A DNA stretch of 20,684 bases. It comes from CALBPI01 sp039033995 (GTDB lineage: Bacteria; Pseudomonadota; Gammaproteobacteria; Steroidobacterales; Woeseiaceae). Below are positions 15,071 through 20,684 of the stretch, piece after piece (position 1 is the stretch's first letter; every line of letters starts with the position of its first letter). The position numbers were made by a program, and so were the translations under genes. Location of the stretch: positions 1 to 20,684 of the forward strand of contig JBCCBP010000053.1 of the NCBI GenBank assembly GCA_039033995.1, read 5' to 3'. The notes below the pieces were generated by a model. It did not search any database. It was not told the DNA's origin and worked only from the letters and a program-made list of their open reading frames with translations.

Positions 15071-16054
15071 TTAGCGGACTAATGCGGCGAGCTCGGCCGC
15101 CGGCGGGCGAGCGCCTACCTGCTGAATAGCCAGCGAGGCACACGCGGTCGCTAGTGCCGCACTCTCTGCAAATGACTGTTGCCGAGTGTAGCCGTACAGG
15201 AACCCAGCGATGTACGCATCGCCCGCGCCCGTCGCATCCTCGATTTTATCAATCACATCTGCCGGCTGATCGTGCCGCTCGTTGCCACGGATAATCACTG
15301 AGCCATGTTCAGAACGTGTGATAGCAAACAACTTGCCTGACTCAGCGGCCAGCGTAGCGGCCTGCTCAAAGTTCTCGACCCCAAAGAGCTGAAAAACCTC
15401 CGCTTCGTTGCCGATAATGATGTCAGCGTCACCCTGTGCCAGTGCTTCGAAGGCTTGTTGGTGACGTTCTACACAAAATGAATCCGATAGTGATAGCGCA
15501 ATATCGGCGCCGTTCGCTTTGGCGAGCTGAACCGCTTTGTTCATCGACTCGGGGCCATCGGGCGTGTCCCAGACATAGCCTTCCAATAACAACACCCGCG
15601 GGGCACCGATGGTTGCCTCGGTAATGTCTGTCGGTGCGATCTCTACGCAAGCGCCAAGATAGGTCTGCATCGTGCGTTCGCCACCGGGTGTGATGAACAC
15701 ATGACAGCGTGCCGTCGGCGCCTCACGTGTCTCTGGCTTCAATCGGAGATCGACGCCGAGCGACTGCATATCATCGGCGAATGCATTGCCAAAAATATCG
15801 TCGGCGACACGACCAATATAGGCTGCATGGCCACCAAGACTGGCAAAGCAGGCGATGCTATTAGCGACGGAACCACCGGCACTCTGCCGCGGGTCGTCCA
15901 TCATCAGGAAGCGTTGCTGCGCTTCCACGGCGTTGACGAGGGTCATCGAGCCGGGCGGCGCCCCTAGCTGGTCGACGATGTCATGGGATACGTGCGCCAA
16001 TACGTCAACGATGGCATTGCTGATGCCCAGTAGGGCGACTTTTGATTCAGACAT
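15071..16054 (-). CDS. PfkB-family sugar kinase, probable adenosine kinase
   Basis: The 327-aa protein is a ribokinase/PfkB family kinase: an N-terminal GISNAIVDVLAHV, the sugar-binding SAGGSVANSIACFASLGG, AAYIGRVADDIFG, and the C-terminal signature DATGAGDAYIAGF with catalytic D279. The NAIVDVL and GGSVANS pattern fits bacterial enzymes annotated as adenosine kinases, which phosphorylate adenosine to AMP; inosine/guanosine or ribose is also possible. Its place in a nucleoside salvage island supports a nucleoside substrate. It is co-directional with the upstream phosphoribosyltransferase gene, 61 bp apart, and may form an operon with it. The ribosome site is weak. Confidence 0.9.
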   Translation of the reverse strand: MSESKVALLGISNAIVDVLAHVSHDIVDQLGAPPGSMTLVNAVEAQQRFLMMDDPRQSAGGSVANSIACFASLGGHAAYIGRVADDIFGNAFADDMQSLGVDLRLKPETREAPTARCHVFITPGGERTMQTYLGACVEIAPTDITEATIGAPRVLLLEGYVWDTPDGPESMNKAVQLAKANGADIALSLSDSFCVERHQQAFEALAQGDADIIIGNEAEVFQLFGVENFEQAATLAAESGKLFAITRSEHGSVIIRGNERHDQPADVIDKIEDATGAGDAYIAGFLYGYTRQQSFAESAALATACASLAIQQVGARPPAAELAALVR

Positions 16055-16115
16055 GGCTTGGGATCACTCGGTCGGTTTCAGGCTGGCCAGACAACACGGG
16101 CAAGCCGAAGGGGAT

Positions 16116-16721
16116 TCAGGGTTTGGGCAAGAAATCTGGAATTTGCTCGAGAATGTCGGCCAGTGCCGGTTTGTGCTGGCGAATCTCGTCCTCGTTGAGC
16201 CCCGATAGCTCGTACGGCAGCACCATCCAATCGCGGGTCTCATGAACATAGAAGTCCGGCGGACGTAACGTCTGTTCGCTGGGTCGGTACCAGATCGTTG
16301 CGATACGGATGTCTCGCGGCAGGTTTCTACGCGCTTTGCGCGCCAGTTTATCGATCACGGCCTGGGCGCTCGAGCCCGTCGAGAAGACATCATCGACGAT
16401 GAGCAACGATTGTGTGGAGCTTACGTTCTCGAGTAGATAGCGAAGCCCGTGTACACGAATGGCGGATTTTTTGTCAGCACGCTGTCGGTGATAGGCGTCG
16501 ATCCCCGCATAGCTCGTCCGTACCGCGATGTGATCGGTGTCGATTCCGAAATGCTCAAGTCCCTCTTGCACGGCGATACCAACGGCACTACCACCACGCC
16601 ACAGGCCGACCAGGAAGTCGGGACGAAAATCGCTTTCGTAGATCTTGACAGACAGCTTAAAGGCGTCGACCAACATGCTGTTGGCGTCGACAAAGGTCTT
16701 ATTTGGTGGCGCAGCGCCCAT
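16116..16721 (-). CDS. phosphoribosyltransferase, hypoxanthine/guanine-type paralog 1
   Basis: A 201-aa type I phosphoribosyltransferase. I start it at 16721 because GAGG lies 6 nt upstream, giving MGAAPPNKTF; the ATG at 16739 would add six residues. The N-terminal half has VGLWRGGSAVG, then DHIAVRTSYAGID. The PRPP loop is VDDVFSTGSS (109-118), where Ser114 replaces the Asp seen in its neighbour. The C-terminal PDFYVHETRDWMVLPYEL is typical of this small bacterial subfamily, which is usually annotated as hypoxanthine phosphoribosyltransferase or just as a PRTase. It would join a free purine base to PRPP to give the nucleotide. A paralog is encoded divergently 84 bp away; its substrate may differ. 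Confidence 0.88.
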   Translation of the reverse strand: MGAAPPNKTFVDANSMLVDAFKLSVKIYESDFRPDFLVGLWRGGSAVGIAVQEGLEHFGIDTDHIAVRTSYAGIDAYHRQRADKKSAIRVHGLRYLLENVSSTQSLLIVDDVFSTGSSAQAVIDKLARKARRNLPRDIRIATIWYRPSEQTLRPPDFYVHETRDWMVLPYELSGLNEDEIRQHKPALADILEQIPDFLPKP

Positions 16722-16727
16722 GCAGTG

Positions 16728-16731
16728 CCTC
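16728..16731 (-). promoter_or_regulatory. Shine-Dalgarno GAGG deciding the start of phosphoribosyltransferase 1
   Basis: GAGG on the minus strand is spaced 6 nt from the ATG at 16721. The alternative ATG at 16739 has only CGCAG-like sequence before it. Alignment with the paralog, whose protein starts at the KKIVLSAQ equivalent of NKTFVDAN, also favours the shorter form. Confidence 0.5.
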
Positions 16732-16805
16732 GGCTTCATTTCTGCGGTAGGATGGCGAGTATAACGATTTCAAAGCGATGGCGTGAGCCGTTCAGCGAGC
16801 GAAGA

Positions 16806-17381
16806 ATGAAAAAAATTGTTTTGTCGGCCCAGGGTCTGATGGAGGACTCCATGCGACTGGGTGCCAGAATCTTGCAGAGCGGCTTTCAGCCTACGCTGAT
16901 TATTGCGATTTGGCGCGGCGGCACGCCGGTTGGTATGGCACTGCAGGAGCTGTTGAGCTATTGCGGTTGCGATGCGGACCATATCGCCATCCGGACGTCT
17001 TCCTACCATGGCGTGGACCAGCGCAGCAGTACTGTCAGCGTTCACGGTCTCGACTATATTGTGAACAAGATCAATGTCGAAGACCGGTTACTGATCGTCG
17101 ATGATGTGTTCGATACCGGCAACACCATTGCGGCAGTCATCGCAGAACTCGCGCGGCGCTCGCGGGACAACATGGCGGATGACGTTCGTATCGCCGTGCC
17201 GTGGTTCAAGCCAAGCCGGAATCAGACCACACTCACGCCGGACTACTTCGTGCATGAGACAGACGAGTGGCTGGTGTTTCCGCATGAACTCGACGCACTG
17301 ACACCGGAAGAGCTGGCGGAACACCGGCCGGCACTGGCCGAGGTCATTGCACCGGTCAAAGCGCGTCAACGCAGCGCCTAG
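16806..17381 (+). CDS. phosphoribosyltransferase, hypoxanthine/guanine-type paralog 2
   Basis: A 191-aa type I phosphoribosyltransferase. The open frame extends upstream to 16449, but that part lies over the opposite gene and its sequence is unrelated; MKKIVLSAQGLMED at 16806 matches the family start. Marks: IIAIWRGGTPVG, DHIAIRTSSYHGVD, the PRPP loop VDDVFDTGNT (98-107) with the acidic D99, D100 and D103, and YFVHETDEWLVFPHEL. It should make a purine nucleotide from a base released by DeoD and PRPP. It is divergent from paralog 1 and lies 47 bp upstream of nupC on the same strand, so salvage and uptake may be co-transcribed. Start site signal GCGAAG is weak. Confidence 0.9.
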   Translation: MKKIVLSAQGLMEDSMRLGARILQSGFQPTLIIAIWRGGTPVGMALQELLSYCGCDADHIAIRTSSYHGVDQRSSTVSVHGLDYIVNKINVEDRLLIVDDVFDTGNTIAAVIAELARRSRDNMADDVRIAVPWFKPSRNQTTLTPDYFVHETDEWLVFPHELDALTPEELAEHRPALAEVIAPVKARQRSA

Positions 17382-17428
17382 CGCCATCCCGTCGCAGGCA
17401 GATTTCGACAACATGAGCTGGGGGCTGT

Positions 17429-18646
17429 ATGTCGCAAACCTTGATTAGTCTATTAGGTATCGCGCTGTTGGTAGTGATCGCCATTGCGTTATCGACCAAC
17501 CGGCGGGCGATTCGACCAAGGGTGGTGCTCAGCGCATTCGCCTTGCAAGCCGCGATTGCCGTTGTCGTTTTGTACTGGTCGGCAGGTCAGTCCGCCATTC
17601 GTGGCTTGAGTGCCGGATTCACGTCCGTCATCGCTTACGGCAACGAAGGTATTGCGTTCATATTTGGTGAGTTGTTCACGGCCCAGCAATACCCGATCTT
17701 CGCCGTCAATGTATTGCCCGTGATCGTGTTTTTCGCGGCTTTGATGGCCGTGCTCTATCACATGGGCATCATGCAATGGCTGGTGCGTATTCTCGGCAAA
17801 GGGTTGCAGGCGGTCATCGGCACCGGGCCCGTCGAGTCTCTCAACGCCGCTGCCAATATTTTTGTCGGTCAGACCGAAGCCCCACTCGTCGTCAAACCCT
17901 ATCTTGGTGGCATTACGAAACCGCAGCTGTTCACCGTTATGGCGTCGGGTACCGCATCGGTTGCTGGCACGGTGCTCGCGGCTTACGCGGGCATGGGCGC
18001 CAAGATTGAGTTCTTGTTAGCTGCCAGTTTCATGGCGGCGCCAGGTGGCTTACTGATGGCCAAACTGATGATGCCGGACGAGGGTCCCGTGGCGGCGACT
18101 GGCGCACGCATCGACAATGTAGAAATTCCGCGAGAGAAAAATGTTTTCCTGGCCGCGGCCAGCGGCGCTCAGGAAGGTGTCCGTCTCGCGGTCATGATCG
18201 GTGCGATGTTGCTCGCATTTGTCGCGTTGATCGCGTTGTTTAATGGTGTGATTGGCGGCGTGTTCTCGTTGTTCGGTATCGAAGGCATCACCTTGGAGTG
18301 GATTCTTGGCTGGGTGTTCTCACCGCTGATGTGGTGTCTCAGTATTCCGTGGGAAGAGGCGCAGATAGCGGGCAGTCTATTCGGCAAAAAACTGATCTTG
18401 AATGAATTCGTCGCGTTCCTCGATTTCAACACGGCGAAGGAGCTGGTGAGCGAGCGAACGGCCGCCATCATCACGTTCTCACTATGCGGGTTCGCTAATT
18501 TGTCATCGATTGCGATTTTGCTGGGTGGTCTCGGTGTATTGATTCCATCGCAGCGCGAGCTCATCGGGCAGTTCGGTTTTCGCGCCGTGATTGCCGGTTC
18601 TTTGTCGAATCTGATGAGTGCCGCGTTAGCCAGTTTGCTTATCTGA
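17429..18646 (+). CDS. nupC: concentrative nucleoside transporter, CNT/NupC family
   Basis: A 405-aa inner-membrane protein with about eight to ten hydrophobic segments. It carries the CNT family landmarks NIFVGQTEAPLVVKPYL and GTASVAGTVLAAYAGMG, followed by MAAPGGLLMAKLMMP, and ends with SNLMSAALASLL. CNT proteins import nucleosides with H+ or Na+; which ion and which nucleosides cannot be told. The start at 17429 has a GGGGG-rich ribosome site. It follows phosphoribosyltransferase 2 by 47 bp and its last 21 bp overlap the convergent cytidine deaminase gene. It is the evident entry point of the salvage pathway encoded around it. Confidence 0.96.
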   Translation: MSQTLISLLGIALLVVIAIALSTNRRAIRPRVVLSAFALQAAIAVVVLYWSAGQSAIRGLSAGFTSVIAYGNEGIAFIFGELFTAQQYPIFAVNVLPVIVFFAALMAVLYHMGIMQWLVRILGKGLQAVIGTGPVESLNAAANIFVGQTEAPLVVKPYLGGITKPQLFTVMASGTASVAGTVLAAYAGMGAKIEFLLAASFMAAPGGLLMAKLMMPDEGPVAATGARIDNVEIPREKNVFLAAASGAQEGVRLAVMIGAMLLAFVALIALFNGVIGGVFSLFGIEGITLEWILGWVFSPLMWCLSIPWEEAQIAGSLFGKKLILNEFVAFLDFNTAKELVSERTAAIITFSLCGFANLSSIAILLGGLGVLIPSQRELIGQFGFRAVIAGSLSNLMSAALASLLI

Positions 18647-19051
18647 CGACAGTGAGAACCCAGCCGGAAGCAAATCAGAGATAGACACGACGGTCCAGTT
18701 GAGCGATGCATCAACCAGCCAGATGCGTGCCGTCGCATCGGCGAATTCGCTGATGCGTTGTCGACAGCCGCCACAAGGTGTGCAGTGACCGGTTTGCTCG
18801 AAGCCGCCGACGACTAGCACTTCTCGAATGTGCCGACCGCCTGCCGACACCATTGCCGCGATGGCACTAGTCTCGGCACAGTTGCCTTCTGGGTAGGCGG
18901 CATTCTCAACATTGCAGCCGGCGAATACGCGGCCCTGTTCATCGATAATGGCAGCACCGACTTTGTAGTTGGAGTAGGGGGCGTAAGCGTGTTGTCGCGC
19001 CCGTTGGGCGGCATCGAGGAGCGCCTCAGGTGGTGTTGCCGCGTGCGTCAT
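18626..19051 (-). CDS. cdd: cytidine deaminase
   Basis: A small (141 aa) homotetrameric-type cytidine deaminase. It converts (deoxy)cytidine to (deoxy)uridine. Zinc ligands and the proton shuttle are visible: C58 and E60 in NCAETSA and C93/C96 in TPCGGCRQ; the substrate segment GCNVENAAYPEG precedes. The YPEGNCAE form is like that of alphaproteobacterial and animal enzymes, and differs from the longer two-domain enzyme of E. coli. The start overlaps the stop of the upstream lipoprotein gene (ATGA), so cdd is translated with it. Its end overlaps nupC tail to tail by 21 bp. Product uridine would need a pyrimidine phosphorylase not seen in this window. Confidence 0.95.
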   Translation of the reverse strand: MTHAATPPEALLDAAQRARQHAYAPYSNYKVGAAIIDEQGRVFAGCNVENAAYPEGNCAETSAIAAMVSAGGRHIREVLVVGGFEQTGHCTPCGGCRQRISEFADATARIWLVDASLNWTVVSISDLLPAGFSLSSDKQTG

Positions 19052-20007
19052 GGACTTAGCATGGCCGGATTCGGTGCAATGCGCAGCAGCGGTGCGCGCT
19101 CGCGTTCGCTGGCGATATAGATTGCATTATCCGGGCCAAATGCGATGGTCTCGGGCTGCGCCAGAATAGGCATGTTCAAGCGCTGCAACGTGCCGTTCAT
19201 CGCGGCTAACCAATCATCGTGTGGCGCCAGTGAGATCAGATACGCTTCGCCGTAAGTCAGCAAAGCCAGCCATTGCCCGTCGCGTGAAATATCCATGGCC
19301 GTTGGCTGGTTACGGAATTCGCCGTACCTGGGAAACAGCTTGAGTTCGAGCGCTGTCGGTGTGGGGATGCTGCTCACAGGGCCAATTTCCTGCGCGCGCA
19401 TCTGCGCTTTCGTGCCGCTGTGCGCCTGTTGCAGTGCTTCGCGCAGGGCGACGCGATACAGCACAGGTGGCTTGGTGCGTTTGCTCAGTAAATAGATTGA
19501 GTCGCGGGCGACGTCGACGGCGATGGCTTCGACATCACGAGCGCCACCGGGATAGGTGATCTTAAGTACACGACCTTTCAGTTTGCTGTTGGCAGACAGC
19601 TCGCTGGGTTCTTCGACAAACACCAGGCGCACATTGTCGCGGACCGATTTATTATCGCCAACGTCGGCGATGACAAGCCATGCCTGCTCGTCGAGTGAGA
19701 AACCGGCGAGGTCTTCCCAGTCTTTGTTTTTGGCCTTGGTCACCCGCGCGACGTGGTGCGACATATCTGTCGAATCCACTGCAATCAGCTCGGCGTCGTT
19801 GCCCTGGTCGTTCACAAACCAGATCCGATTCGGATCAAATTGGGAAACCGCCATACCTGACGCTTCGGGCAGCAGTTGGTAGTCGAGTTCGCCGAACACC
19901 ATGGTGCTGTCGACATTCTCAACAGGTGAGGCAGGTTCGTCGTCGCCGATCGCGCAAGCCGTCGTTGCAGCGATCAACAAGAGACTCATTATGCAGCGTT
20001 CGATCAA
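19048..20007 (-). CDS. predicted secreted or lipid-anchored beta-propeller-like protein of unknown function
   Basis: The 319-aa frame begins with TTG at 20007 (MIERCIMSLLLIAATTAC), bounded upstream by an in-frame TGA; ATG at 19989 is the alternative start and would drop the basic residue of the signal. The hydrophobic stretch ends in TTAC, a marginal lipobox, so export is likely and lipidation uncertain. The mature part has repeated beta-propeller-like phrases: EASGMAVSQ, IWFVNDQGND, DWEDLAGF, ADVGDN, VEAIAVD, QPTAMDISRDGQWLALLTY and QPETIAFGPDNAIYIASE. The DWEDLAG and ADVGDN pair recurs in uncharacterised propeller proteins. No catalytic residues are obvious. The stop overlaps the cdd start by 4 nt. 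A link to nucleoside salvage is only positional. Confidence 0.8.
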   Translation of the reverse strand: MIERCIMSLLLIAATTACAIGDDEPASPVENVDSTMVFGELDYQLLPEASGMAVSQFDPNRIWFVNDQGNDAELIAVDSTDMSHHVARVTKAKNKDWEDLAGFSLDEQAWLVIADVGDNKSVRDNVRLVFVEEPSELSANSKLKGRVLKITYPGGARDVEAIAVDVARDSIYLLSKRTKPPVLYRVALREALQQAHSGTKAQMRAQEIGPVSSIPTPTALELKLFPRYGEFRNQPTAMDISRDGQWLALLTYGEAYLISLAPHDDWLAAMNGTLQRLNMPILAQPETIAFGPDNAIYIASERERAPLLRIAPNPAMLSP

Positions 20008-20090
20008 CAGTCAATTCCGTCTTTGGTGCAGGGCACTGTCGGCTGGATGGGCAACGAAACCTGGCGACTGCGACCTTGATAATAATCGTC

Positions 20091-20096
20091 TATTAT
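20091..20096 (+). promoter_or_regulatory. possible -10 element of tdk
   Basis: TATTAT, close to the TATAAT consensus, lies 49 bp before the tdk start in an A/T-rich patch within an otherwise GC-rich gap (20008-20145). No convincing -35 is found at the proper spacing, so this is weak. Confidence 0.3.
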
Positions 20097-20132
20097 ACCG
20101 ACCAGTGCGCAGCTTGTGCTGCTAAATCAACC

Positions 20133-20136
20133 GGGA
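20133..20136 (+). promoter_or_regulatory. ribosome binding site of tdk supporting a TTG start
   Basis: GGGA lies 9 nt before TTG at 20146. No ATG stands at the position where homologous thymidine kinases begin, so this weak site and the protein alignment together choose TTG. Confidence 0.4.
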
Positions 20137-20145
20137 ATCAAACGC

Positions 20146-20684
20146 TTGGCAAAACTCTACTTTTACTACTCGTCAATGAACGCTGGTAAATCGACTGCGC
20201 TGTTGCAAGCGAGCTATAACTATGTCGAACGTGGTATGCGCACACTGGTACTCGCGCCGAGCCTGGATAATCGCTATGGCCAGGGAAAAGTGACATCGCG
20301 TATCGGCATCGATGCCAACGCAGAGACGTTTTCACGGGATGATGACTTGCTCGCCATGATTGCCAATCGGAACGACGGCGAGGCGCTGGATTGCGTGTTG
20401 ATCGACGAAGCGCAATTTCTAACCCGTGAGCAGGTGTTTGCTCTCTGCCGGGTCTGCGACGAGCTGGGTATTCCAGTGCTGGCCTATGGGCTAAGGACCG
20501 ACTTCCAGGGTGAACCGTTCGAGGGCAGCAAGTATCTATTAGCGTGGTCCGACAATCTCAACGAGATCAAAGCGATTTGCCATTGTGGCGCCAAAGCGAC
20601 GATGGTCGTACGCCAGGATGAGCACGGTGCGACGGTGACCGATGGGTCACAGGTAGAGATCGGCGGCAACGACCGCTACGTATC
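20146..20684 (+). CDS. tdk: thymidine kinase, 3' end cut off by the window edge
   Basis: Tdk phosphorylates thymidine and deoxyuridine with ATP in the cytoplasm. The frame read from TTG gives (M)AKLYFYYSSMNAGKSTALLQ, colinear with the E. coli protein (205 aa) from its first residue; the first ATG (residue 11) lies inside the P-loop and cannot be the start. Marks: MNAGKST P-loop, VLIDEAQFL with the catalytic Glu, YGLRTDFQGE, YLLAWSD, and the zinc finger beginning CHCG. 179 residues are in the window, so about 25 are missing. The upstream gap is divergent from the beta-propeller lipoprotein operon. It completes the pyrimidine side of the salvage island. Confidence 0.95.
   Translation, partial: MAKLYFYYSSMNAGKSTALLQASYNYVERGMRTLVLAPSLDNRYGQGKVTSRIGIDANAETFSRDDDLLAMIANRNDGEALDCVLIDEAQFLTREQVFALCRVCDELGIPVLAYGLRTDFQGEPFEGSKYLLAWSDNLNEIKAICHCGAKATMVVRQDEHGATVTDGSQVEIGGNDRYV

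Noticed and set aside
16449..16805. 119-residue N-terminal extension of phosphoribosyltransferase 2
   Set aside because: It lies antisense to the coding region of phosphoribosyltransferase 1, resembles nothing in the family, and the family start fits MKKIVLSAQ at 16806.
18169..18774. 201-codon minus-strand open frame over the end of nupC and cdd
   Set aside because: Both real genes are certain from their motifs; this frame is a shadow rich in Ser/Asn/Ile.

Overview
The window is about 20.7 kb of tightly packed bacterial DNA of moderately high GC. Protein resemblance (an E. coli-type thymidine kinase and DeoD, a NupC-like CNT transporter, chemosensory-style REC/HDOD/HD-GYP regulators, several lipoproteins) points to a Gram-negative, probably free-living or aquatic gammaproteobacterium. 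I cannot name a genus. No rRNA, tRNA, insertion sequence, phage gene or CRISPR array is visible.

Layout. (1) 1-2025, minus strand: the 5' part of a DUF2878-like membrane protein running off the left edge, then two overlapping lipoprotein genes of unknown function. (2) 2026-2233: a divergent intergenic region with a perfect 9-2-9 palindrome and two small hairpins. (3) 2234-6662, plus strand: a three-gene signalling operon joined by two ATGA overlaps. It encodes a soluble PAS histidine kinase with a pseudo-receiver at its N-terminus, a REC-HDOD regulator and a REC-HD-GYP-like regulator with a degenerate metal site. (4) 6668-7912, minus: a saccharopine-dehydrogenase-like oxidoreductase. (5) 8010-20684: a nucleoside and deoxynucleoside salvage island on both strands.

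The salvage island contains phosphopentomutase (deoB), a predicted exported amidohydrolase/deaminase with a cupin partner, the operon deoD-deoC-ALDH-short ALDH, a PfkB adenosine-kinase-like enzyme, two divergent paralogous phosphoribosyltransferases, a CNT nucleoside transporter (nupC), cytidine deaminase (cdd) coupled to a beta-propeller-like lipoprotein, and the start of thymidine kinase (tdk). Together they outline a route: outside or in the periplasm, possible deamination; uptake by NupC; deamination of cytidine (Cdd); phosphorolysis of purine nucleosides (DeoD); isomerisation of (deoxy)ribose-1-phosphate (DeoB); cleavage of deoxyribose-5-phosphate (DeoC) to glyceraldehyde-3-phosphate and acetaldehyde; oxidation of acetaldehyde by the ALDH pair. 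Kinases and phosphoribosyltransferases recycle nucleosides and bases. No pyrimidine nucleoside phosphorylase and no dedicated repressor gene is in the window.

The most interesting points are the two-gene ALDH unit, which resembles a split ALDH16 protein (catalytic domain plus pseudo-ALDH); the signalling operon, in which two of the conserved domains have lost their usual catalytic or phospho-acceptor residues; the predicted exported nucleoside-deaminase-like enzyme; and the divergent pair of phosphoribosyltransferases. Four convergent gene pairs end within 7 bp of one another or overlap, and five start/stop junctions are 4-nt ATGA overlaps, so the region is very compact.
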